Part shown: positions 17,306 through 25,190 of the stretch, one piece after another
Layout of the letters: each line of letters opens with the position of its first letter
Numbering within the stretch: position 1 is the first letter of the stretch
Source of the DNA: Arthrobacter crystallopoietes
GTDB lineage: Bacteria; Actinomycetota; Actinomycetes; Actinomycetales; Micrococcaceae
Assembly: GCF_017603825.1 (NCBI RefSeq)
Contig: NZ_CP072014.1
Span: 62,001 to 126,000, forward strand
Direction: 5' to 3'
DNA length: 64,000 nucleotides
Program-made: the position numbers and the translations under genes
Notes under the pieces: model-generated
Told to the model about the DNA's origin: nothing
Databases searched by the model: none
The model's input: only the letters and a program-made list of their open reading frames with translations

Positions 17306-17976
17306 ACGCACTCTTCGATCCTGTCCCGGCGGAACCGGTGGAGGTCGCTCCCGGCGCCGTCCATGTGCCCGGCTGGCTGAGCCTGGAACAACAAGCGGAG
17401 CTGGTGGATGCCTGCCGCACGTGGGGACGCGGGCCCGTGCCCTTCCGCGCGGCCAAGCTGCCCGGCGGGCATGAGATGAGCGTTCAAACCGTGTGCCTGG
17501 GGTGGCACTGGCAGCCCTACAAGTATTCCCGCGTGGCGGAGGATGCCGGCGGCGGCCGGGTGCTTGAGTTCCCCGAGTGGCTGGCCGAGTGGGGACGCAA
17601 GGCACTGATCGACGCCTATGGTCCCGAGGCGGCGGAGTCCGCGGGCGCTGCCTATAACCCCGACACTGCCCTTATCAACTTCTACGCTGATACCGCCAAA
17701 ATGGGCATGCACCAGGACAAAGATGAGAAAACGGACCTGCCCGTGGTTTCCCTGAGCGTCGGAGACGACTGCCTCTTCCGCTTCGGCAACACGCGGACCC
17801 GAACCAAACCGTACAAAGATTTAAGGCTCCGCTCCGGGGACCTGTTTGTCTTTGGCGGTCCCAGCCGCTTCGCGTACCACGGTGTCCCCAAGATATACCC
17901 CGGCACCGCCGATCCGGCCTGCGGACTGGCATCGGGCCGGCTGAACCTCACCATGCGCGTCACCGGCTTGGCCTGA
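17302..17976 (+). CDS. alkB: alpha-ketoglutarate-dependent DNA dioxygenase AlkB
   Basis: Fe(II)/2-oxoglutarate oxygenase that reverses 1-methyladenine and 3-methylcytosine damage by oxidative demethylation. In 224 residues it shows His137 and Asp139 in MGMHQDKDE, His193 in RFAYHGVP, and the 2-oxoglutarate-binding RLNLTMR at 213-219, matching RINLTFR of E. coli AlkB. The start is TTG at 17302, overlapping the alkyltransferase stop as TTGA. It lies third in a tightly packed unit with the sigma factor and ogt genes. Confidence 0.95.
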   Translation: MNALFDPVPAEPVEVAPGAVHVPGWLSLEQQAELVDACRTWGRGPVPFRAAKLPGGHEMSVQTVCLGWHWQPYKYSRVAEDAGGGRVLEFPEWLAEWGRKALIDAYGPEAAESAGAAYNPDTALINFYADTAKMGMHQDKDEKTDLPVVSLSVGDDCLFRFGNTRTRTKPYKDLRLRSGDLFVFGGPSRFAYHGVPKIYPGTADPACGLASGRLNLTMRVTGLA

Positions 17977-18010
17977 CCACAACCCGGACCGGCAGGAGAT
18001 AATCGAACCC

Positions 18011-18613
18011 ATGGAAAAACTAGCTTCCGGCGTCGTGCTCTGCGAGGACGGGCTGGCCCGGCCAGCGTGGGCCGCCGTGGACCCGATGCTGCGCGAGTAT
18101 TACGACACCGAATGGGGCATGCCGGTACACGGCGAGCAGGCCATCTACGAACGGATCAGTCTTGAAGGATTCCAGGCCGGGTTGTCCTGGGCCACCATCC
18201 TGCGCAAGCGTCCGGCCTTCCGCAAGGCCTTCAATGACTTCCTTCCGGACTCGGTTGCTGCTTTCACCGATACCGATGTCGAGCGCCTGATGCAGAACGC
18301 CGGGATTGTGCGCAACCGCGCGAAGATCACCGCCGCGATTACCAATGCAAAGGCGACCATCGCTCTACGCGAGAACGGCGGGCTGGATGAGTTCGTCTGG
18401 TCCTTCAAACCGGACGCCACCCCGGCGCCCAAAAGCATAGAGCAGGTCCCGACCACATCCGCGGATTCCATCGCCCTGTCGAAGGCCCTGCGCAAGCGCG
18501 GGTTCGTTTTTGTCGGACCCACCACCATGTTCGCCCTGATGGAAGCCATCGGCATGATCGACACGCATCTGGTGGACAGCCACAGGCGCGGCAGCTCCGG
18601 AATCTGGGGCTGA
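18011..18613 (+). CDS. tag: DNA-3-methyladenine glycosylase I
   Basis: Base-excision enzyme (200 residues) that removes 3-methyladenine. Clear Tag motifs are YYDTEWGMPVHGEQAIYERI, LEGFQAGLSWATILRKR, QNAGIVRNRAKITAAI and ALSKALRKRGFVFVGPT. Of the zinc ligands of E. coli Tag (two Cys, two His), only the C-terminal His in IDTHLVDSH appears to be kept; the N-terminal Cys and the HDNEWG His are replaced (YYDTEWG here). It starts 34 bases after alkB and probably belongs to the same transcript. Confidence 0.93.
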   Translation: MEKLASGVVLCEDGLARPAWAAVDPMLREYYDTEWGMPVHGEQAIYERISLEGFQAGLSWATILRKRPAFRKAFNDFLPDSVAAFTDTDVERLMQNAGIVRNRAKITAAITNAKATIALRENGGLDEFVWSFKPDATPAPKSIEQVPTTSADSIALSKALRKRGFVFVGPTTMFALMEAIGMIDTHLVDSHRRGSSGIWG

Positions 18614-18824
18614 AAAGCCGCCATCCACGCAGCCGGAAGTACCGAACCGGGCTTTCGCACCAGCAGCTCAGGATTGCGGAACTGTCACAATTTCCGGCCG
18701 AATCACGGACCTGACAGTCGCGTGCCACAATGATTGCAGATGCCGGTGCCCGCGCCCGCATCTGCCGGCCGGCAACGATGCCGCCCGGGCAAGACGTTGA
18801 CACGTGCTGTTCGAAGGAGAAGTC

Positions 18825-19217
18825 GTGACCATACTTGTCGCCTACGCGCCGCGTCCGGAAGGCCGTGCCGCTCTGTCCAAAGGTATCCAGATGGCCACCG
18901 CCCAGAACGAGAAGCTGGTCGTTGTCAACGCCAGCCCCGGGGGCCCGCACAAGGATTCCTCCCTGGCAGATACACACGACGCCGAATGGGTCACCCGCGA
19001 GCTGAACAATTCCGGTCTGGACGCAGAATTCAAGCAGTTTGTCCGCGGCAAGGACGCCGTGGAGGAGATCCAGGAACTGGCCGAGAGCCTGCCGGCATCG
19101 CTGCTGGTCATCGGCCTGCGCAAACGCACTCCGGTCGGCAAACTCATCATGGGCAGTACCGCCCAGGAAATCCTGCTCACCGTCGACTGCCCTGTACTGG
19201 CGGTCAAAGCCCGCTAA
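18825..19217 (+). CDS. universal stress protein (UspA family)
   Basis: Small cytosolic stress protein of 130 residues. I chose GTG 18825 (MTILVAYAPRPEG) because GAAGGAG sits 5 bases upstream; a GTG 21 bases earlier has none. The C-terminal LIMGSTAQEILLTVDCPVLAVK is the usual nucleotide-binding/dimer segment, slightly degenerate because the GS motif lacks the classic G-2x-G-9x-G(S/T) pattern in full. Its TAA is followed immediately by the GTG of alkA, so the two are translationally linked. The 210 bases upstream (18614-18824) show no gene or clear hairpin. Confidence 0.85.
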   Translation: MTILVAYAPRPEGRAALSKGIQMATAQNEKLVVVNASPGGPHKDSSLADTHDAEWVTRELNNSGLDAEFKQFVRGKDAVEEIQELAESLPASLLVIGLRKRTPVGKLIMGSTAQEILLTVDCPVLAVKAR

Positions 19218-20069
19218 GTGGAGGTTGCGCTGGAGGTCCGGTCTCCGTACGACGCCTGCGCCGCGCTGGCGGCCTTGGCCGCCCATGCCGTGCCGGGCCT
19301 CGAAACAACGGACCTCGACGCCGGCACCCACACGCGGCTCTTCGCCACATCGTCGGGCCCGGCCGCCGGGACTGTGCGCTTCGGCCCCGGCGCTCCGTCG
19401 CTGGCGGTGGAAACGGATCCCGCCACCGCTGCCGTAATAACGACGGCGGTGCGGCGCTGGCTTGATCTGGACACGGACCCGGAAACGGTCCGCGCCGTAC
19501 TGGGGCAGGATCCGCTGGTCGGTCCGCTCCTCGCGGCACGTCCGGGTCTTCGGATTCCCGGTTACCTGGACGGTTTTGAAGGAGCCGTCTGCACGGTCCT
19601 CGGCCAGCAGGTCTCGCTTGCGGCCGCACGGACCTTTGCCGGCAGGCTCGTCAGCGCTTTCGGCAGTCCCGGCCCCGCCGGCCTGCACCTCTTCCCGGCC
19701 CCATCCACCCTCGCAGGTGCCGGAGCCGAACGGATCCAGCAGGAAGTCGGGCTCACCGGAGCCCGCTCACTCACAGTCCATGCCCTGGCAGTAGCCTGTG
19801 CCGATGATCTGGCCATTGATCCGGAAGGCGACCATGCCGGGATCCGCCGACGCCTGCTCGCGCTGCCCGGCATCGGCCCCTGGACGGTGGACTATCTGGC
19901 CATGCGTGCGCTCGGGGACCGCGATGCCTATCCGGAGGGCGACCTGGTGCTCAAGCGCGCCCTCGGCGTCCGTTCGGTCCGCGAGGTCCGCGCCCACGGC
20001 GAAGCCTGGCGTCCCCTGCGTGCCTATGCTGTCTTCCAGCTCTGGACGGCCGCCGCCTATATGGCCTGA
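19218..20069 (+). CDS. alkA: DNA-3-methyladenine glycosylase II (AlkA-type HhH-GPD glycosylase)
   Basis: Base-excision glycosylase of 283 residues with broad alkyl-base specificity. The N-terminal 80 residues correspond to the AlkA beta domain. QQVSLAAARTFAGRL begins the helical domain, and the helix-hairpin-helix LPGIGPWTVDYLAMRALGD (216-234) is followed by catalytic Asp242 in YPEGDLVLK. No Ada regulatory domain is fused. The GTG start directly abuts the usp stop. Together with ogt, alkB and tag it completes a compact alkylation-repair set. Confidence 0.92.
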   Translation: MEVALEVRSPYDACAALAALAAHAVPGLETTDLDAGTHTRLFATSSGPAAGTVRFGPGAPSLAVETDPATAAVITTAVRRWLDLDTDPETVRAVLGQDPLVGPLLAARPGLRIPGYLDGFEGAVCTVLGQQVSLAAARTFAGRLVSAFGSPGPAGLHLFPAPSTLAGAGAERIQQEVGLTGARSLTVHALAVACADDLAIDPEGDHAGIRRRLLALPGIGPWTVDYLAMRALGDRDAYPEGDLVLKRALGVRSVREVRAHGEAWRPLRAYAVFQLWTAAAYMA

Positions 20070-20108
20070 CGGCGTCCGCTGTTAGGCGCCGGTGGAGCCA
20101 GCACGAAC

Positions 20109-21008
20109 TCAACGGGATCCGGCCTCCTCGATCCGCCGCAGCAGTGCTTCCGGGAGTTCGAGTTCCGCCGCGCCGAGATTGATTCTCAGGTGCTCGGGCC
20201 TGACTGTGCCCACGACGGCGCTGGTGACGTTCTTGTTGTTGAGCACGAAGGCCAGGGCTATCTCGCTGGCTTTGAGCCCTTCGACGTCGTTGATAAACCG
20301 GAACTTCCGACCATGGATGAACTTCATCCGGTGGTTCTTCAGTGCACGGGCCAAATACCACGCTTGACTGGGCGTCGTGAGCTTAAAGATGTTCCGCGAG
20401 TACAAGGTCTGGGCCAGCGGGGACTTGACTAAGATCCCCGTGCCGGCTGCCCCCGCCCTTTCGATGAACTGCTCCAGAGAACGGTCAAGCAGGCTGTACT
20501 CGAGCATCAATGCGTCAAAGATGCCAAGCTTCAGCGCCCGTTTCGCGCCACCCGCTCCGGTCGACAGGCCCAGCGCACCGATCATGCCCTTGTCCTTGAG
20601 CTTAAGGACCGTGTCGATAGCGGGATCGGCAGGGTGGGGATAGCCATGGAAGTGCAGTAACGGCAGGTGCTCCAGTTGCAGCCGCTTGAGACTCTCCTGC
20701 AGGCTCTGCTCAATGGATCGCGGCGAAAAGTCCTTCACGTTCCTCCCGCCGGACCACAAGGAGCCGACCTTGGTGGAAATGATGAGGTCCCGTCCCCGGC
20801 CCTTGAGAATGCGGCCCAGGCGCTCTTCGGCGTTGCCGCGGCTGTAGTTGGGGCCGGTATCGAACAGGTTGACGCCGCCGTCGAGGGCTTGCTCCACCAA
20901 ACGTGCTGCCTGCCGTTCGTCGAAAGCATTCATGCCCCAGTAGCCGCCGGCACCAAAGCTGATTTCTGACACCGACAGTCCGGATTTCCCAAGCCCCCGT
21001 TTTTTCAT
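20109..21008 (-). CDS. aldo/keto reductase
   Basis: NAD(P)H-dependent oxidoreductase with a TIM-barrel, 299 residues. The N-terminus KKRGLGKSGLSVSEISFG, the catalytic Asp/Tyr region NLFDTGPNYSRGNAEERLG, Lys in IISTKVGS and His in LLHFHGYPHP are all present. The C-terminal third (ALAFVLNNKNVTSAVVG) is the cofactor-binding end. GAGGAG is just before the ATG. A sugar-ABC permease remnant lies directly upstream, which hints that this reductase once belonged to a carbohydrate-use operon. Confidence 0.88.
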   Translation of the reverse strand: MKKRGLGKSGLSVSEISFGAGGYWGMNAFDERQAARLVEQALDGGVNLFDTGPNYSRGNAEERLGRILKGRGRDLIISTKVGSLWSGGRNVKDFSPRSIEQSLQESLKRLQLEHLPLLHFHGYPHPADPAIDTVLKLKDKGMIGALGLSTGAGGAKRALKLGIFDALMLEYSLLDRSLEQFIERAGAAGTGILVKSPLAQTLYSRNIFKLTTPSQAWYLARALKNHRMKFIHGRKFRFINDVEGLKASEIALAFVLNNKNVTSAVVGTVRPEHLRINLGAAELELPEALLRRIEEAGSR

Positions 21009-21052
21009 TGCTCCTCTTCATTTACGCCTTCATTTGCGCCGGCGTGGCAGCA

Positions 21053-21193
21053 TCAGCCCTTGTTACCGGTGGTGGCGAAGCCTTTGGCAAAGTGCTTCTG
21101 GCCCGGGAAGAACAGCATAATCATTGGCACGGTGGTGATCACGCTGGCGGTCACCACGATTGTGCCAGTTGCCGCCAAATCCCAACTGATCCA
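21053..21193 (-). pseudogene. C-terminal remnant of a carbohydrate ABC transporter permease (MalG type)
   Basis: The minus strand encodes about 45 residues ending in FFPGQKHFAKGFATTGNKG and a TGA at 21053-21055. This is the standard C-terminus of MalG/MsmG-type permeases (the family ends in ...Q-x-x-F-x-x-G-x-T-x-G-x-x-KG). The preceding ASVITTVPMIML is its last membrane helix. No start codon, N-terminal domain or EAA loop exists upstream, because the PRC-barrel gene begins there. It is therefore a deletion scar rather than a gene. Confidence 0.7.
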
Positions 21194-21207
21194 GCAGCAC
21201 TGCGGTG

Positions 21208-21522
21208 TTAGAGGCCGTAGTAGCGGTTCAGCTTCGCCTCGTCATCGGGAGAGAGACCCATTTCCGGTTCGATGTCGATTTCCGGCGAGTCCTTGATGGT
21301 GTCATGGTCGTACGCGACATGTACGTTGGTGCCTTCAACTCTTGCCCCGGCGAGCGGGATGAAGTGTTCGCGAGTCTCCAGCAGTCCCAGCGACACCGTG
21401 ATCCATGCCAGCCGCCCCGTGTCCTTGTCTCGGTGCACCTGTCCCACCAAACCCAGCTTGTGGTCCTTACTGTCCCACGCCGTAGCGTCCTGCAGCTCAT
21501 GGATATCCTGCCGTTGCGTCAT
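21208..21522 (-). CDS. PRC-barrel domain protein
   Basis: Small soluble protein of 104 residues. I chose the ATG at 21522 (MTQRQDIHELQDAT) because AAGGAG lies 8 bases upstream; earlier in-frame ATGs lack a ribosome site. The segment ATAWDSKDHKLGLVGQVHRD resembles the start of PRC-barrel domains of photosynthetic reaction centre H and stress proteins, and the acidic C-terminus EMGLSPDDEAKLNRYYGL is common in actinobacterial members. Such proteins are often linked to envelope or osmotic stress, but the function here is unknown. Confidence 0.72.
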   Translation of the reverse strand: MTQRQDIHELQDATAWDSKDHKLGLVGQVHRDKDTGRLAWITVSLGLLETREHFIPLAGARVEGTNVHVAYDHDTIKDSPEIDIEPEMGLSPDDEAKLNRYYGL

Positions 21523-21655
21523 CGGATGCTCCTTCATGATGGACAGCATGCTTTCCAATTCGGAAAGTAAACTTATCAAGAACTTAGCAGTGGCGTTTGA
21601 CTTGTCAATTACCTGCCGCGCGGCGGCCGGGCGTACCGCAGGAGTTACCGCCCCG

Positions 21656-22864
21656 TCATTTCGGGACGCCGTGCCGATTGCCGTGGCGCCGCAGCACCAG
21701 GGCCAGCAGGACGCAGAGCAGGTAACCGGCTCCGACCAGAATCCAGCCCGAGCGGAAGGTGCCGCTGCCTTCCAGCAGCAGGCCCATCAGCAGCGGGCCC
21801 GCGGCAAACCCGGCATACATTCCCATCGAAACCACGCCCGAAGCAGAACCTACGCGCGCCGCAGGCACCACCTTCATGACGCCGGCCATCACCACCACGT
21901 TGGTCCCCAGCACCGTGGCCCCGTGCAGCGCGACGCCTAGCCAGAGCAACAGTGGATTGCCCAATTCGCCGGCGCCCAGCAGCGCCGCCGCGCCGAGCAG
22001 CGCGCCGAGCCCCAGCAGGATCAGAAGGGTGGATGCCCGCCTGCCCTTGGCCATCTCGCGACCCCACAGAATGCGCGATGTCACGCCGACCACGCCGGAG
22101 AGGCCTGCGGCCACGCCGCCCAGGAGCAGCGAGAAGTCGAGCTCGCGGACGGTGAACAGCGGCAGGTACACGTTGGTGGCCTGCATGCCGAGCCCGGTCA
22201 GCAGCGCGTAGCCCGCAAACAGCCATACGGCCAGCGGATATCCCTTGGCTTCGGCCGCGGCCGGCGGAGCAGCTGCGCGGCCGGGAGTCGCCGTCGTTAT
22301 TGGTTTTTCCTCCGGCAGGTGCCGCAGGCCGTACAGCAACAGCCCGACGGCGACGACTGCGGCAAGTGCGGTGGCTCCTTGCCAGCCCAGCCAGAGCGCG
22401 ACCGGAGGGAAGAACAGGCCGGCGAAAAGCTGGCTGCCCTGCACGCCCGACTGTTTCACGCCGATCCAGCCGGGACGTTTGGGCGGCGCCACGTGGTGGA
22501 TGATGATGCGGTTGGTGGTGGGATTCGAGATGGCCTGGGCAGGGCCGGCGAGCAGTGCGGCGACAAGCAGGACGACGTAGTGGTGCGCCAGCGAGGCTAT
22601 CACCAGGGCTGCCGCGGTACCGGCGAAGATCAGGATCAACTGCGCGCGGTTGGAAATGCGATCGCTGAGCCGGCCCAGCCACATGCTGCAGACAGCGGCG
22701 CTGGCGAAGATTGCCGTTGCCAACAGACCGAATTGCGACTCGCTGATGCCCAGATCAGTGATGATCAGCGGGCTCGTGGCGCTCAACCCGTAGTTCAGCA
22801 ACGGGCCTACGCCCATGGCACAGCTGAGGACAAACAGTAAGGCGCCGGTGGGCTGCTTGGTCAT
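21656..22864 (-). CDS. MFS transporter
   Basis: Major facilitator of 402 residues with twelve predicted helices. The loop 2-3 signature appears as GRLSDRISNRAQL (residues about 64-76). LLFVLSCAMGVGPLLNYGLSA opens helix 1, and SRILWGREMAKGRRAS is the matching loop in the second half. The ATG at 22864 has a weakly spaced GGAG. It faces the thymidylate kinase gene in the same orientation but about 100 bases away. No substrate clue is present. Confidence 0.83.
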   Translation of the reverse strand: MTKQPTGALLFVLSCAMGVGPLLNYGLSATSPLIITDLGISESQFGLLATAIFASAAVCSMWLGRLSDRISNRAQLILIFAGTAAALVIASLAHHYVVLLVAALLAGPAQAISNPTTNRIIIHHVAPPKRPGWIGVKQSGVQGSQLFAGLFFPPVALWLGWQGATALAAVVAVGLLLYGLRHLPEEKPITTATPGRAAAPPAAAEAKGYPLAVWLFAGYALLTGLGMQATNVYLPLFTVRELDFSLLLGGVAAGLSGVVGVTSRILWGREMAKGRRASTLLILLGLGALLGAAALLGAGELGNPLLLWLGVALHGATVLGTNVVVMAGVMKVVPAARVGSASGVVSMGMYAGFAAGPLLMGLLLEGSGTFRSGWILVGAGYLLCVLLALVLRRHGNRHGVPK

Positions 22865-22963
22865 AGGTAATGGGTCTCCTGCTCGACTGGAGCCTTGCCG
22901 CTCCCTTTGCAGGTTATCGCGCCCGCGGCCGCACGCCGTCCGGCAGCGGCATGACTTTGCCCC

Positions 22964-23611
22964 TTAGGTCCGGCAGGCAGGTGCCGTGACCTCCTGCCCG
23001 GCCATGAGTGCCGGCCTGCAGATTGCCTCGATCTGGCGGTGGATGTCCTGCACCGGCTTGTCGGCCTGCACCAGGCGGAAGCGGTCAAAGTCCGTCAAGC
23101 CGCGGTAGGCCGCGTCCAGGTCCCGCAGGTCCTCCAGCGTTTCGGTATCGGTGCCGCGGACCTGGATGCGCTCCAGTGCGCGGGCGGGAGAAATCTCGAA
23201 ATAGAGCACAAAGTCGGGCCGGGGCACGAACTTCCGGAGCAGGCGCAGCAAGAGTCCGGGTTCGACCCCACGCTTCGCGTTCGCTGCCAGTTGGCAATAC
23301 AAGTACCGGTCGTGGATTTCGACGTCGGCGGGAGCCATGGAGGCAAGGCTGCGGAGCAGGGCGAAGGCCCGGACCACCGTTTCATAGCGGCTGAGCAACC
23401 GGGCCCCGAGCATCTTTTCCGCGCTGCTACCGAGCCGGCGGGCAAAAGTGTCCAGCGTCCTGCGCCCGCCGGGGTTCCGGCACAGCCGCACCTGCGCTCC
23501 GTCCAAGGTGAGCTGGTCCGCCAGGTAACGCGCCGCCGTCGTTTTTCCGGCGCCATCAATACCAATCAGTGCGATTCTCAACGGCGCGGTTTGGCGATGG
23601 CATGCGGGCAT
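22964..23611 (-). CDS. thymidylate kinase-like P-loop nucleoside monophosphate kinase
   Basis: Predicted (d)NMP kinase of 215 residues. The start at 23611 (MPACHRQTAPLRIALIG) follows AGGAG; the ATG 30 bases earlier has no ribosome site. The Walker A is IALIGIDGAGKTTAARYL, the DR-Y motif is EIHDRYLYCQL, and the LID-like region is RGTDTETLEDL. It differs from housekeeping Tmk in having a longer insertion (RLGSSAEKMLGARLLSRYETVVRA) between P-loop and DRY, a feature of thymidylate kinase paralogues. The real substrate is uncertain. Confidence 0.75.
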   Translation of the reverse strand: MPACHRQTAPLRIALIGIDGAGKTTAARYLADQLTLDGAQVRLCRNPGGRRTLDTFARRLGSSAEKMLGARLLSRYETVVRAFALLRSLASMAPADVEIHDRYLYCQLAANAKRGVEPGLLLRLLRKFVPRPDFVLYFEISPARALERIQVRGTDTETLEDLRDLDAAYRGLTDFDRFRLVQADKPVQDIHRQIEAICRPALMAGQEVTAPACRT

Positions 23612-23849
23612 CGGCGGTGACTCCTTTCCTGGGCGGAGCATCTACTTTAGCCGGTTCGCATAGGCAGATTCTGTGTGGTTCCTGGGTGACTACTGATGAT
23701 TCCTTCAAGCGCCGCCTAGCAGAAACACTCCGGACGGGGATGTACGACACACTGCCGCGTCCGTGCGATTCTGCCGCAGTTATCACGCTGGCCCAACTAT
23801 GATCAACCTGGGCGGCCCCGATACGGGGCCTGAGTTGGGGGAAGATTGC

Positions 23850-24599
23850 GTGGAGGCTGACGAATCGTGGCGCGCCCGCGAGGCGCTGCGGCAGTTCAAA
23901 CGTGCCGGCATAGCGCTAGTTGCCGTCGGGGCATTCTGGCTCTGGCTCCTGCTCGGTAGTGCCGGGTTCATCGCCTCTATCTTCCAATCGCCCAAAGCAA
24001 TGGTCGTCGTATTCTACGGCGGCGCCGTGCTCGTCCTGGTGTCCCTGCTCGTTGCCCTGACCGCCATCATGGTCCTCCTGGCCAACTGGCCAGACAAGTC
24101 CCAGCGCGAGGCCGCATACAGCACCGCCCAAGAGTGCACGAGCGAGGCCGTCGCCTTCTTGCTGCGCCAGGTCCGCAGCAAGACCGGCATGCTTCGTTCC
24201 GGCGGCTCACCACGGCCGAGTGGATTATCGTTGCACGCCGTCCGCGCCTATCTTTCGGAGCGGCTGCCAGGTCTTCGTGCCCGGCTTCTTACTGAGGTTG
24301 GACGGATAGCCAGATGGGCCGTCCGGTCGGCTGCCGGGTTGATGCGACAGGCGACCGGCATGTGCCGGAGTTTCGCCGCACGCAGGATGCCGGGCCGCCA
24401 ACGCAGGGACGCTCTGGCAGGCGCCGGCCCGCTCCCCCGTGCAGACGCTGCCCGGAGTCAGTCTTCCGTCGCCAGGGAGGCAGCACCTGGGCCTGCACGC
24501 GCTTCGATTCCTGTACGGCGGCCACCGTTGCCGAACAGGCCGCCGGCTTCCGCCGCAGTTCCCCAGCCACTCCAGGACCGGCGGGACATCGCCTCCTAA
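23850..24599 (+). CDS. hypothetical membrane protein with Arg/Pro-rich tail
   Basis: No family recognised. I placed the start at GTG 23850, which has GGGGGAAG a few bases upstream; an in-frame ATG lies farther upstream without a site. The 249-residue product has two hydrophobic segments near the N-terminus (GIALVAVGAFWLWLLLGS and VVFYGGAVLVLVSLLVALT), followed by a cytosolic-type region. The last ~80 residues are rich in Arg, Pro and Ala and look disordered. No operon partner. Confidence 0.55.
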   Translation: MEADESWRAREALRQFKRAGIALVAVGAFWLWLLLGSAGFIASIFQSPKAMVVVFYGGAVLVLVSLLVALTAIMVLLANWPDKSQREAAYSTAQECTSEAVAFLLRQVRSKTGMLRSGGSPRPSGLSLHAVRAYLSERLPGLRARLLTEVGRIARWAVRSAAGLMRQATGMCRSFAARRMPGRQRRDALAGAGPLPRADAARSQSSVAREAAPGPARASIPVRRPPLPNRPPASAAVPQPLQDRRDIAS

Positions 24600-24842
24600 G
24601 AAGCCCGCGGTGGCCCTGCGGCCGTGTCTGGTGATGGGGATGCGTTCCGCCTGTTATTTGATGGCCGAGGTCACGGCCCCCTGAGGCCAACTTCACCCGC
24701 TGTGGTGGCCGGATTCACCTCGTTTTGGTCAGTTGTGTCAGGCGGCCTTAACTAAAATTGAATCAGGGCCACAGATCGTGTACGCCCGCCTACTTCACCT
24801 TCACTTCACGCCATTCAGGCACCCCTATTTCCGGAGGAAAAA
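24600..24842. other. non-coding gap with no recognised feature
   Basis: About 240 bases between two small membrane-protein genes. Short open frames exist on both strands but none has a ribosome site or recognisable protein. An AT-richer stretch near 24745-24770 could hold the promoter of the gene at 24843. No hairpin of note was seen. Confidence 0.4.
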
Positions 24843-25175
24843 ATGCTTCGCACTCGTCAGCGCGTCGGCCATGATATCCTGCTGGCCAGGCACGGCCAGA
24901 GCATTGCGTCCATGCGGCTGGACCGCCACTCGAACTCGGTGGTCGCCGTTCTGGATGATGGCACCGTTGACCGGGCCCCGAATCTCATCGCTGCGGATCT
25001 GGCTTTGCCTGCGGATCGGACGGGCCTGACCTCGGAAGACCGCAAGGTCCTTGGCATCATGACCGCGGCATGCGCCGGACTCGGCGCCCTCATGGTCGGC
25101 GCCGTACTGGCCATGGTGCAGTTCGGCGAACAGCTCGGCCTGACCGAAGCCGCCCAGTACCTCAGCACCTACTAG
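24843..25175 (+). CDS. hypothetical single-pass membrane protein
   Basis: Unrecognised protein of 110 residues with a strong GGAGG site 7 bases before the ATG, which argues that it is expressed. The N-terminal two thirds is soluble with basic character (MLRTRQRVGHDILLARHGQS), followed by one hydrophobic helix at about 70-92 (LGIMTAACAGLGALMVGAVLAM). It ends before the convergent SDR gene with a 15-base gap. Function unknown. Confidence 0.65.
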   Translation: MLRTRQRVGHDILLARHGQSIASMRLDRHSNSVVAVLDDGTVDRAPNLIAADLALPADRTGLTSEDRKVLGIMTAACAGLGALMVGAVLAMVQFGEQLGLTEAAQYLSTY

Positions 25176-25190
25176 TCCGCCCGCCGTCGG

